Source: Metarhizium brunneum (lineage: Eukaryota > Ascomycota > Sordariomycetes > Hypocreales > Clavicipitaceae). From it: 64,000 nucleotides of DNA. The notes beneath the pieces are model-generated. The model worked only from the letters and a program-made list of their open reading frames with translations, did no database searches and had not been told where the DNA came from. How positions within the stretch are numbered: the first letter of the stretch is position 1; the number at the start of each line of letters is the position of its first letter. Location of the stretch: NCBI RefSeq assembly GCF_013426205.1, contig NC_089426.1, positions 1,984,001 through 2,048,000 on the forward strand, read 5' to 3'. The position numbers were made by a program, and so were the translations under genes. Below are positions 1 to 9,932 of the stretch, piece after piece.

Positions 1-1281
1 ATTTGTGAGCATGGTTATCGGAGTTCGTGGACCTCTTTTACCTCACTTGCAGCGGAGGATGGATTGAACGAACCGGGTCAAGCTTTTCCTGACAATACGT
101 GGTTATTGGGATCCTGGCTTCCGAGGCGTTTTGTTCGGAAGACAGGCAGACTGGAGACGGTGTCTCGTATTGAATTTCTTCGTTTTGGAGCTTTCCTGGT
201 ATCAGATCTAGGACCGAGATGTTCAAGCCAGTATGGACAAGAAGCTAATGTTTCTCCCATGAACTGCACTATTCCAACTTTCGTACTAACGCCATACTCC
301 GCCTGTCTACCTCCATGGAAGTAGCTAGACCGAGGATTGTGTCCAACCTTGATCTTTACAGCAATTGCCTCGGCGATTTTTAGAGTGCAGCCAGTTAGCG
401 AAAGAATTTCACTTTTTATCATCATGCTGTAATCCGGTAAGGTCGAAGGGAACAGTTTTAAGTCCCAGAGGCGCTGCGGGTATCAGCTGCAGCACATAGC
501 GTTGGATGTTCATCTTTTTAGTCAAGCCTTTTATTTTTCTTTTATTTTTGTTTTTGGCTAGCATGTACTGTAGCACACATGACCACATCATGCCTTTGTT
601 ATTCTATGAAGCATTTTCAGAAATCGGCTGCGGCCGGGTGTCGAAGACGCGTATTGGCGCCCTACTATTTTCTTTCTCTTCAGCGGTGTCTTATCCGTTC
701 AAGATTCAATGCTGGACATTATTGATGTCGAAACCACGGCGCACCAACTAGCAATGCTTTTTGCACCAGTTGAAGGCTGCTTGTATCTATTCACATAGCC
801 ATGAGACGCGGGGCAATATTGAGCAGTATACTGTTGTTGTAAGAGCAGAGCAAGAACAATGGAAACAAGAATTGCGTGCCAAGCTTTAGCAGCAATGGAA
901 GAAAATTTTGTTCACAATGACGGCTGTGCAGAAACACGAGACACGAGACTTGATACATGCGAGCGTTTATGTATATGATTCATTGCACGACCACATGACC
1001 GGCGCTGGACGCCTCGAGTGTCTCTATTAAAACTGAACGGCTTTCATAGCATAGGACGGTTGAAAGAGCCTACCAACTGTCAAGGGTATCCGACCACCGG
1101 GGAATTTCTTACTGTGTGTTGGTTCATCTATAGAATAGGGGCCGGCTGCACGACCAGGAGCAAACGTTGCGTTGAACAAGATGCCGCGCAGACTGAAGTA
1201 GCAGCAAGAGCGTCCTCACATGGGGATCGTGCAACGGCAAAACCCGCCGCCCGACTCATATTCCTCGGTGCTCAGACCCAT
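1..1281. other. No supported gene; left window edge
   Basis: Only short overlapping open frames on both strands are present. The longest (minus, 78-425, 115 codons) has no motif I recognise and no convincing splice partners. An Ile/Leu-rich N-terminal stretch in it is faintly reminiscent of the leader of fungal STAND proteins, but this is too weak to call. The stretch next to the PEP-mutase-family gene is probably its 3' flank. Confidence 0.5.
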
Positions 1282-2253
1282 CTACACGCCGTCGTATAAG
1301 CTCCCACCAGCCTCGTCCTCAACCCTCACTGCGTCCTCCAGGCCCACAATGGTAAACAGCCTCTTGGGGGTGAACTCGGGGTCTAGGCCGGTCCTCCCCG
1401 TCTCCTTGATGCGCACAAAGGCCTCCCGGATGGCGTTGTACGCGGGCGCCAGCGCGGCAAAGGGGAAGATGACAACCTTGAACCCCAGCTGCCTCGCCTC
1501 GTCGGGCGTCCACGAGGGCGTCGCCCCGTGCTCGACCATGTTGAGCAGCACGGGCACGGGGGCCAGCGCGCGACACACGTCCCTCGCTTGCTGGTCGTTC
1601 TGGATGCCCTCGAGGAAGGCTACGTCGGCACCGGCTTCGGCGGCGGCCTTGAGACGCCGGACGGCCTCGTCGAAGCCGTCTGTCTGGAGTGCATCCGTGC
1701 GGGCAATGACGACAATGTCCGAAGCCAGGCGGCGGCGGGCCTGGGCGGCGGCGCGGATCCGCTGCACAAAGGTGTCTGTGTCGACGACGGCCTTGCCGCC
1801 CAGGTGGCCGCAGCGTTTTGCCTGGATCTGGTCCTCGATGTGGAGGGCTGCCACGCCACTGCGGTGGTATTGGGCGACGGTGCGGGCAACCATGTTGGCG
1901 CCGCCGTAGCCCGTGTCTGCGTCGGCGATGAGCGGTATCTGGGGGTCAAGGTTGGCCATCATTTCGGCGTGGCTGCGCATGTCGTTGAGGGTTGCGAGGC
2001 CTAGGTCTGCTTGGCCGAGTTTGGAGGCACATGTGCCCGCGCCTGTCTGTACGCAGGTGTTAGTTGGGGCTTAGGGGAAGCGTTGGTGCAGGGAGCGTCT
2101 GCTTGCCATGTAGATGCTGTCGAAGCCGACTTCGAGGGCGATTCGCGCGCTGAAGCCGTCGTATACTCCGGGCGCTACGATGATGTCCTTGGTGGCGAGC
2201 ATGTGTCGGAGCTTGGAGGCTGCGGAGGGACTGCTTGCCGCGGTGGTTTCCAT
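1282..2253 (-). CDS. Isocitrate lyase/PEP mutase superfamily enzyme
   Basis: Two exons (2253-2107 and 2046-1282) encode 303 residues. The fold is that of the PEP mutase/isocitrate lyase superfamily, whose members cleave or form C-C or P-C bonds of small 2-oxo or hydroxy acids with Mg2+. Visible signatures are YMTGAGTCASKLGQADLG at about 48-65, the metal-binding LIADADTGYGG around 88-98, and the catalytic loop KRCGH at 126-130 with its active-site Cys128. Length and motifs resemble fungal dimethylmalate-lyase/carboxyphosphonoenolpyruvate-mutase-like proteins rather than true isocitrate lyase, which is much longer. The substrate cannot be told from sequence. The intron is of the GC-AG type (donor GCAAGC): splicing there restores the conserved MTGAGT block, whereas reading through ends in a stop. 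The start is the first ATG of the frame. Confidence 0.88.
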
Positions 2254-2919
2254 TTTGTAACGAGTTTGCCGGCTTGGTATACTGGTGTGTTGATTTGTTG
2301 CTGGTGGCTGGCTTTATATGCTTGGGATGAAAAGGCCATTGGTGTTTGCATAAGTTGATATCGGCGCCGACTCTGACATCTGGAGCCACTTTGGCCACTC
2401 CGATCGGACTGGACGAGCCCGGCTTTAGCGCCGTCTTGGGAGCGAGCCATGGTGTTCAAGGACTAGTTCACGGATCTAACTCTGGGTTTTCCACCGGTCA
2501 AGACGGGGATTGAGTTGGTTGGTTGCCGGTGAGACGATGAGTAGCTTCAGTCTTCTCCATATCGTGATGGCAGGGAACTACGTCATAGACAAGATACCAA
2601 TGGCGCTGTTGGAAATCGAACCCAATACCCCCCTTATAAGGCGGCAATGTATGATCGGAGGTCTGCTCATAAATTCTGTGTTATGGGCGTTAGCCTGGAA
2701 TGGGAGCAAAGTTGAGTTGGACTGTCCGTACAAACCTTGGAGCAATCAGGAGAGAGATTATCCTGCTAGTCAAACGTCGCCAATCGCCATCAAGTACATT
2801 GCAGGTCTTGTTCAATATCGACTCGACACTACCCTTTTTTGTCTCGTTGCTCGTAAACCACATGCCTCGTAGACCCAGACTCCTTCAAAACGACATGTAT
2901 ATGCCCACCTAGATCAGCA
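2254..2919. other. Intergenic, promoter side of the PEP-mutase-family gene and 3' flank of KTI12
   Basis: No coding signal. It holds the upstream region of the PEP-mutase-family gene and the end of KTI12. A T-arm-like hairpin on the minus strand near 2605-2621 is not accompanied by the other arms of a tRNA. Confidence 0.5.
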
Positions 2920-3972
2920 TCATTCATCCTTCTCAAATGCATCGTTCAAATAACTAACAAACAACTCCCTCATCCCATCAGCCGCCATGTTGCCCACCCT
3001 CTCCAGGCCGATGCCACCCCTGTTCAACCCGACAAACGCCCTCCTCAGCCTCTGCAGCTGCGGCAGGCCAACTTTTTTGCCCGCCGGCAAGTCTACAATC
3101 AGATCTTCCCTATCGGCGGCGGCAAGCGGTACCTTGACCTCGCCGCCACCATCGTCCCCTTGCTGCTCCAGTATTCTCTTGACAATATCCTGGGTCTCCC
3201 GCTCGAGAACATACAAGTAATCGCCGCCAGCTTCTCGGCCACGCTGAACCGTAGACTGGTTTGGCTTGACGACTTTGCGCCCCTCGCCGGCCATGGCGTC
3301 CCAGAGATCATCAAAGGTTCGTTTCGTCTGGGCCTCGTCGTCGTCCCAGAGAACCGCAAAGAGCGGAGAGTCCCAGCGTGTCATGGGGTTTGGTTCCTCG
3401 TAGCGAAAGACGAGGTTGTCCCAGTTGGCCGGCTCATAGGCCTCGGGCACAGATTCGCCATGGTGCTCGGTGGTGTCTTGTCGTCGTCGCCGCCTCTCCT
3501 CGTTGACCTGCCTCGCCTGGTCCACCGGGCACGCAACACGGAGTATGCAGTTTGGCGTCCTCATGGCCTTGGCCTCGCAGTGCAGCTGGTACCGCCACCC
3601 CTTGATGTAGTTCAGACCGTCGAGGATGACAATGTCCCTTTCGGAGAGCACGCGCTTCACGGCGCCGTACAGGGCTGCGCGGGCATCCTTCTCGGACGAG
3701 TTGGCGGACCGCGCGTGCAGTCGCACCGTGTCCGGGGAGAGGTCGTACACGGCGCGGGATATTGAGAGGGAGTCGTCGGATATGAGGTGAAGGCGGTACT
3801 TGGGGGGTTGGGTTTCTGCTATGCGCGCCGACAAGTAGTCGTGGAGTTGCTTGGCGCGGGTGGTTTTGCCGGACGTGGGGAGGCCGGAGACAATGATGAG
3901 CTGCAAATTGTGTTGGCTTTTGCGTGCGATTTGGGGTCAAATTGTGTTGGGGTGGTGGCAGCTTACCGGCAT
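2920..3972 (-). CDS. KTI12: KTI12-like Elongator-associated ATPase
   Basis: Kti12 is a P-loop protein that works with Elongator in wobble-uridine modification of tRNA. The model has a 6-nt first coding exon (3972-3967, Met-Pro), a 66-nt intron (donor GTAAGC, acceptor TTTGCAG) and one long exon (3900-2920), giving 328 residues. The joined start MPLIIVSGLPTSGKTTRAK matches the family's conserved N-terminus exactly, with the Walker A motif GLPTSGKT at about 8-15; unspliced, no ATG opens the frame. Further family features are LHLISDDSL near 40, VILDGLNYIKGWRYQLHC near 95-112, and a C-terminal LPQLQRLRRAFVGLN block. It is transcribed away from the locus starting at 4274, with about 300 bp between the two starts. 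Confidence 0.93.
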
Positions 3973-4273
3973 GGTGACGTTGTGTGTTGCGAGGCAGAGC
4001 CCGAGGCGGCGATCGATGGAGGGATGTTGCGATGCCATGTCAACTTTTTTTGGTGGGGTGGTTCAGACCTCTTGGTGATACTACATACATACGTACATGC
4101 ATGCATTTGCATGTGGCAAGTACCTTAGGTACCTACTTGGGTACCTTTGTTATATAGAACACTTTATTCACATCTTCCCATTGCATCTCGGCATTGCATC
4201 TCGCAATTGTCTTTCGCAGTTCTTGATTTATGAAGAATACTCGCAAAGAATAACTACCTCAAAGCTTCAAAAG

Positions 4274-4561
4274 ATGTCTCTAAAACGTAAAGTGAGTGGA
4301 CCCACTCCAGATATGTTCGCTTGCTCGGTGGTGCTTGGCTTGACCTGACTCTCCCTACTTTTACAGAAACCTGTCGATGAAGACTTTGAGCAGTACGATG
4401 ACGTCGATATGCTAGAAACGTCCGAGAATGAGGAGGACTTCTCCGAGGACAAGGTGCTTCGCTCGTTGCATCTCCCTCAGAAACACCATCATGCGCACCA
4501 GCAAGGAACAGAACGTCAACGGCCTACCTCAACTCACAATGGTCCTACCAATGATTTATGA
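4274..4561 (+). CDS. Small acidic protein, or first exons of the downstream Cys-knuckle locus
   Basis: ATG at 4274 opens a 6-codon exon (to 4291) followed by a clear intron (GTGAGT to TTTTACAG, 4292-4366). The second exon runs to a TGA at 4559-4561, giving 70 residues. The start is lysine-rich (MSLKRK), followed by a very acidic stretch of about 30 residues with many Asp/Glu and then a His/Gln-rich tail. An alternative is more attractive: splicing 4454-4594 (donor GTGCTT, acceptor GAACAG) joins the acidic stretch in frame to the ORF ending at 4975, making this the N-terminus of the locus described next. I do not recognise the family. The splice donor of the alternative is non-consensus, so both models stay open. 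Confidence 0.45.
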
Positions 4562-4594
4562 GACATGTAGGGGATTTCGTGAGCTAGTGAACAG

Positions 4595-6332
4595 ATACTG
4601 AGGCGGTCGGACAACTTTCTGGTCCAAGCAGCGGTCGTCGACTCAAATCAACGCGTAGTGTCCTCCAGTCACATCCATCATGACTGTGCAACAGTTGAGG
4701 AGCTATGGCAGCTTGCCACCGATGTGAACGGAGGGAGACTCACCAGTGTTGAATCCATAGGGCTCCGAAGAGCATTTGGATCTCCATCCATACAGCCCCC
4801 TCAGGGGTATAGCGTGGCCTGGCTCAACGAGCAGTGGAGGCTGCTTAAAGAGAAAGCTCCGGACCTACAGATTGCGGAATGGTCAATGCATCCGCATGAT
4901 CGAGTGCTATACGGGAGAAACTTATCAAGGGCAGGATATAATCCTGATGATGTGCTACCGGAGACCACCAGCTAGGTCTCGCCGATGCAGTGGCTGCAGT
5001 ACTCCAGTCGAAGTCTTCCCGGTTAGCAACTTGGATATGTGGGCTCGATTCGTTGGACAGCAAGAGAGGAATCATTATGCTGCTCTTTTCTGCAGACGCG
5101 GATGCAAACGAGCCCCAACGATACAAGGGACCAGCTACTACGTGCGACAAGTGTCTACTTGGTAACCGAAGGCTACTTTCGCAATCCTAAACGCATCCAC
5201 GTGCGTCTCGGAGTCCCTCCTGCAGCCCTTCCTCCAGTCGTTGTGAGCCAAGCCGCCGAGAGCCTGGTTCGGCAGGCTTACCAAGACGTCAATGCGGCAT
5301 CAAATGGGGTACATTTCTGGCATCAATATCGAACCAATGCACATTACCTTGCCAGATATGGCACCTACGATGGTGATGCCAAGGAGATCGACATGGCGTT
5401 GCTTGGCTTATGAGACTACCAGTTTGAAGCATTGCGACACATGCGGTACCCGGTGCATCAAGGCGAGAAACTCCCGTAAATGCAACCCCATCAAGTGAGT
5501 GTCTTGTGGCGGCAACACGCCTAGTTGGCTAAAGGAGTGTAGCCGTTGCAACGACAAGACCAAGCGGCTCCGGGGCAGGACAAGCAGTGACACCGATCAA
5601 AATCAAAATCATTGTATCGACTGTGGCGCGGTGCAGAACGGAAAGTAGCGCAGATGTCCGACTTGCTTGCTAGCCATGGAGCGTCGCATGAAGCAGGAAG
5701 ACGGCTTGAACACCGATGAGGAGGGGCGGCCGCGTCGTTCTCGTCGTCCGGAGCACCAGCTAGGAGACAGACTCTGTTGCGATTGCAAGAAACCAGTACC
5801 ACCCGAGCGCTGTAGGTGCCAACAATGCCAAGAAAAATTTACCAAAAGGCGGCGAGTGGAAGATTCGGAACTGAAAAAAAGCCAAGAGACTCGCTGAAGC
5901 CGAACGTTGCGGTGACTGTGGCGTCAACTTTTTGCCCTTTCCTGGAGAATCGATCCGGTGTGCCAGTAAGGGGCCAGGGAGACATAACAAACCAAAGGTG
6001 TGAGCCTTGCCAAAAAAAAGATTGAAGACGAATCGAAAGCAGCGGAGTTCCTCGAAGCCCTCGGTAGGCCAGACGCCATTTGCTGTGATTGCAGAGAGCC
6101 AGGAAGAGTCGGCAAACAAAGATGTGCTTCATGTGCGGTGAAACTTGGAAAAGACAGAAGGAGGGAACGCCAGAAAAGGAAAGGGGCCGCTCAACCGACC
6201 GTGGACAAGGCAGACTGGAACCAATCTGCTGTGATTGCAGAGGACGGGTGCAGATTGGCAGAGCACAGAACGAGAGCCACGAGACGTTACCGCGAAAAGC
6301 TCAAAGCCGCGAAAAAGAGGGAAGCTGATTGA
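4595..6332 (+). pseudogene. Decayed or recoded cysteine-knuckle repeat protein
   Basis: The coding signal runs through this stretch but changes frame repeatedly. An N-terminal part (4595-4975) reads as an ordinary globular segment. It shifts by one base near 4960 into a frame holding CDKC, and a probable intron (5162-5237) joins it to a segment ending in TGA at 5411-5413. From about 5428 to 6260 there are five or six units of the form C-x2-C, about 9-13 residues, R-C-x2-C, then an Arg/Lys-rich tail. Examples are HCIDCGAVQNGK followed after a TAG (5646-5648) by RRCPTC, LCCDCKKPVPPERCRCQQC, RCGDCGVNFLPFPGES, and ICCDCREPGRVGKQRCASC. Frame changes fall at an A7 run (5874-5880) and an A8 run (6012-6019). 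The units look like tandem zinc knuckles, possibly nucleic-acid binding; the family is unknown to me. A pseudogene is most likely, with homopolymer sequence errors or slippage decoding as alternatives. Confidence 0.55.
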
Positions 6333-6341
6333 GAGCGGCAA

Positions 6342-7157
6342 TGGATAGAATTACGAAGCCATGGCAAGACTTGTCGCTTTATCACGCGAAATTAGCGTCA
6401 ACGAGATCAAGTCTAGAGAAATGCTGATTCTTTTGCGGAATGTATTTGATTGAGGATTTTCACGAAGCTAGCCTCTGTTATCCTGCAGTGAGAAATACTT
6501 CACATTCAAGTATAGTCGTTGTTCGTTTTTGAGGGCCAAAAATGATCCCATTTGAGGTGACGTAGCCGAGCATCCGTACTCCCTCAAGACGCGTGCCGAC
6601 GCTTAATCTTTCACCATCTGCCACTGTCTGTTTTGTCTTCCTCGCACGGCCGGATTCTCTCACTGTTGCTGACGAAATACCCTTTGCGTCCTCTTGCGTG
6701 AGCGCCGACGCTTCCCGTGGCCGTCCTTTGATCGTTCCCAAGGCCATGTAAGGAGAATGCTGATCTCCCTGTGCTCGCCAATCAGGCATGTCTTGAGGCC
6801 TCAAACATCTCCGGACCCTCTGCCACCAGCGCAATGGTGTGCCACGCGTTGTCGAAAGGCTGCTCCTGGTCGTGCGCAGGAACTTGTCAAGTAGGCAGAG
6901 GAAGAACAGAACAGTACCATGGCAAATCACCATCGCTGTAGTCTAGGCCCGTCCCTCGGGCCCGGGCTTGAAGGTATTTTCGGTTCATTAGGCAAGGACA
7001 GAACATGGACAGGGCCCAAGTCTAATAAACGATGTATTCTCCTAATGCTTTAGATCTTTGCGAGCACCTTGATCCTAACCGTTTCTATACTACTGGTATT
7101 CCCCCTTAGTCTCCACGTTCACTCGTAGTAAATTGAGCCCTCGTACTCCCAAATGTA
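6342..7157. other. Intergenic with one unsupported minus-strand ORF
   Basis: A 151-codon ATG-initiated frame lies on the minus strand (6933-6478). Its product begins hydrophobic and becomes Arg/Lys/Gly-rich. No domain, splice signals or neighbours support it, so it is recorded only as a possible hypothetical gene. The rest is the 3' flank of the chorismate synthase gene. Confidence 0.4.
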
Positions 7158-8511
7158 CTACCGTCCAGCAGCGGCAATCTTCACGCCCATCTGCCTCGCG
7201 TGCTGAGCCATGAGGGCGTCAGCAATAGTTATAGCGGCCATGGCCTCGACGATAGGAACCGCGCGAGGAGTAACATTAGGGTCGTGACGGCCCTTGGCAG
7301 CCAGGATGCCCTCGCCTGAAGCGTCGTAGCGAGCAGTAGTCTGGTCCTGGGAGATTGTAGCGGGGGGCTTGAACGCAACGCGGAAGTAGATGGGCATGCC
7401 GTTGGAGATGCCGCCCTGGATACCGCCGGAGTGGTTCGTCTTGGTCTGCAGGCGGGAGGGAGGAATGCCAGCGCCAGCGCTCGGCGTCGTATTGTTGGCA
7501 GCGGTGGTAGACACGAAGGGGTCGTTGTGGCGGGATCCGCGCATCTCGGCGCCGCTGAAGCCAGAGCCAATCTCAAAGCCCTTGGTAGCAGGAATAGACA
7601 TAATAGCGTGGGCTAGGAGAGCCTCAAGCTTATCAAAGCACGGCTCGCCGAGGCCGGAGGGGCACCCGCGAATAATACAGGTTACGGTACCACCAGTAGA
7701 GTCGTGCTGATCGCGGAGCTCGGCAATCTTATCCTCCATACGCTTCGCGACGGTAGTATCAGGGCAGCGCACGGGAAGGAACTCATCTACCTTCTCGCGG
7801 GTTAGGGAGTCGATAAGGTCGAGGAACTTAGGGTTGCTACTAAGGGAGTCGATATCGTCGCTATCGGTTATAGGCCTGTCCTCAAAGAGCTTGATGTTGC
7901 CAACCGAGGAAACAAAGGCAACAATCTCGACACCGTAGGCCTCGCGCAGCCACTTCTCGGCAACAGCGCCGGCGGCGACGCGGGCAATAGTTTCGCGGGC
8001 GCTGCTCCGGCCGCCGCCAGAGGAGGCCTTGATACCATACTTCTCAAGGTAAGTCCAGTCGGCGTGGGAGGGGCGCGGGTAGAGGTCGATGGTCTTGGAG
8101 CCGTAGTCGTGAGGGCGTTGATCCTCGTTAGGCACGGTCAGGAGTATGGGTGTGCCCAATCTGCGACCCTAGGGTATTAGCATCATGGCAAACATTATGA
8201 CTTCCTGTAGGGTTGTCACACGTGCGCCCAAACTCGCATCCAGATCCTATAGTCACGCGGTCCTTCTCGTCGCGCGGGGTGCTGATGGCCGACTGGCCCG
8301 GGCGCCGGCGGTTGAGCTGCGGCTGGATATCGGACTCGACGAGGGACAGGCCTGGCGGGCAGTTCTCGATGATACAGGAGACGGTCTTGCCGTGGGACTC
8401 GCCGGCGCTGTGACGATGGAGGTCAGTGGGCTGTTGTCTTGCGCTCCTGCCAGTTTAGTGGAGGGAGAGGACTCACGTCGTCACGCGAAAGTATTTGCCA
8501 AATGTCGACAT
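7158..8511 (-). CDS. ARO2: Chorismate synthase
   Basis: The enzyme makes chorismate from EPSP, the last shikimate-pathway step, using reduced FMN. Three exons (8511-8477, 8407-8222, 8160-7158) give 407 residues. Intron 1 has donor GTGAGT; intron 2 has donor GTGTGA and a GCTAAT branch box. The assembled N-terminus [18 protein letters not shown] and the splice T-LGTPI fit the family. The catalytic histidines fall at 17 (GESHG) and 106 (PRPSHADW), and the flavin-site [10 protein letters not shown] is near 122-131. The late block [20 protein letters not shown] is intact. It is the monofunctional length, so the flavin-reductase activity of fungal enzymes cannot be judged here. The first signature block reads IIENCPPG where most family members have a Gly after the acidic residue. 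Its product feeds the trpC pathway encoded at 32-34 kb. Confidence 0.94.
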
Positions 8512-9932
8512 GGTGTCTTTATCTATTCTGCATGTCCACTAGGCGAATTGATTGACGGAAGAGAGAGGTGTTGGCGGGGGAGGAATGTAGCGATATCGCA
8601 ACGATATTTTTCTTTAGCGGTGACTAATCGTGGAGGGGCGTGTTACGATTCAACGTTTCCACACTGGCAACCCTGGTCCTGCATCAGGTGATATTGTGGG
8701 CCCCTTATTTATGTAAAGCAGTCTTGAGTCGTGAGCTGTGAGCCTTGGAGCTTGGAATAAGGCCTTGATCAGGTTTATAGCTGCTGTCGAAAAGCAGGTC
8801 TTGACTGGCGCCAAGATCAGAGTATTTCGCTCTACTACTATTTGGATAACGCCTTGGGCGTGACGAAATGTGGATGGGAAGGAGCTAACAGGTGCCCCCA
8901 CCCGGCTCCGATGCCCTCCAACATGGTGATGCGTCAATTCAAACGCAACAAGCCCTTGGATGCAAAAATTGCCGCAATAACGGCCTAGACACTGACACCG
9001 AAAAGCCCTTCCGGCAAACCTTGAATCAAAGGCAGGAGGCAGCCCAAAACGCCAGCACAGCCGCGTAATGAAAAACTATACATATGCAGATACATACTCG
9101 TCAGACCGCAACCAGGGACCAAAACGGGAATAACTCCAACTCGGCCCGGGTCTCGCACCCGCATTCTCAAACAACAACAGGTCCCTTGGGGAGTAGTTGC
9201 TGACCCAAAAAAAAAACACAGCCTCACAGACCTCGAATCAATTGTAGTAAAACCTCACAGCGCCCAATGCATACTACTACTGCAAATTAAAAAAAGGGAC
9301 CCTTATCGGCGCCACGGCCCCTCCGATCCGACGCCCGGCCGGCCCCCAGCCCACCAATGGCCCTCCGGCCTGCTCAGCCCGTCAGCCCTACAGAGGAAAT
9401 GCTTCAGCAAATCCATTCGAGGCCACTAAGCCGCTTTAGGTAACTGTTTCGACGTCGTCGTCGTCCATCCAAGGGCTGAATTCGTCACTTGCGGCTGACA
9501 GGTTTGCCTATACCTTTCAATTTTCCTGTTTCGTGCAAGGCGAGTCTGACCCGAGCATTGGGATTGGCTCGTGGTGCCACGCGGGCTGAGGCGTCGGCGT
9601 CGGTGTGCTCCGTTGTATGTGTGCCTGCACCGTGCCGTGATCCGAGATGGCGATGGAGTCTTGACCTCGCGCGCATGTATAAGAAGGTTTGGCTGCTCTT
9701 CCAGAATGGAGGGGAGCTTGCATGGACGCTTGTTTTGCATCGAGTCGTGTACGTAGGCTTTCGCCCGCTCACATCTGAATCTGATACGATTTCCTATACC
9801 GGCTTACATCGAGGTCTGGCACACGAGCTTACACCTTGTTTTCCGGTCTCTCATACCGCCTTGCACGGATTTCACATTGTATACCCTTCTCGTCGGACAT
9901 CACCTTCCGAGACCCCAGACACTCCCGTCGCA
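8512..9932. other. Intergenic, upstream regions of the chorismate synthase and DUF7702-like genes
   Basis: About 1.4 kb between two divergently transcribed genes, with no supported ORF. The frame of the DUF7702-like gene stays open upstream to 9489, but its first part lacks conserved character and is treated as leader. A TTAGTCA (minus strand, 8627-8621), a weak variant of the amino-acid-control element, lies 110 bp upstream of the chorismate synthase start. Confidence 0.5.

Noticed and set aside
2605..2621. tRNA-like T-arm on the minus strand
   Set aside because: A 5-bp stem with a TTCGATT loop is present, but no matching acceptor stem or D-arm can be drawn and the anticodon-like stem is mismatched.
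4454..4594. Firm call of an intron joining the acidic exon to the knuckle locus
   Set aside because: The phase fits but donor GTGCTT is weak, so it is kept only as a hypothesis.
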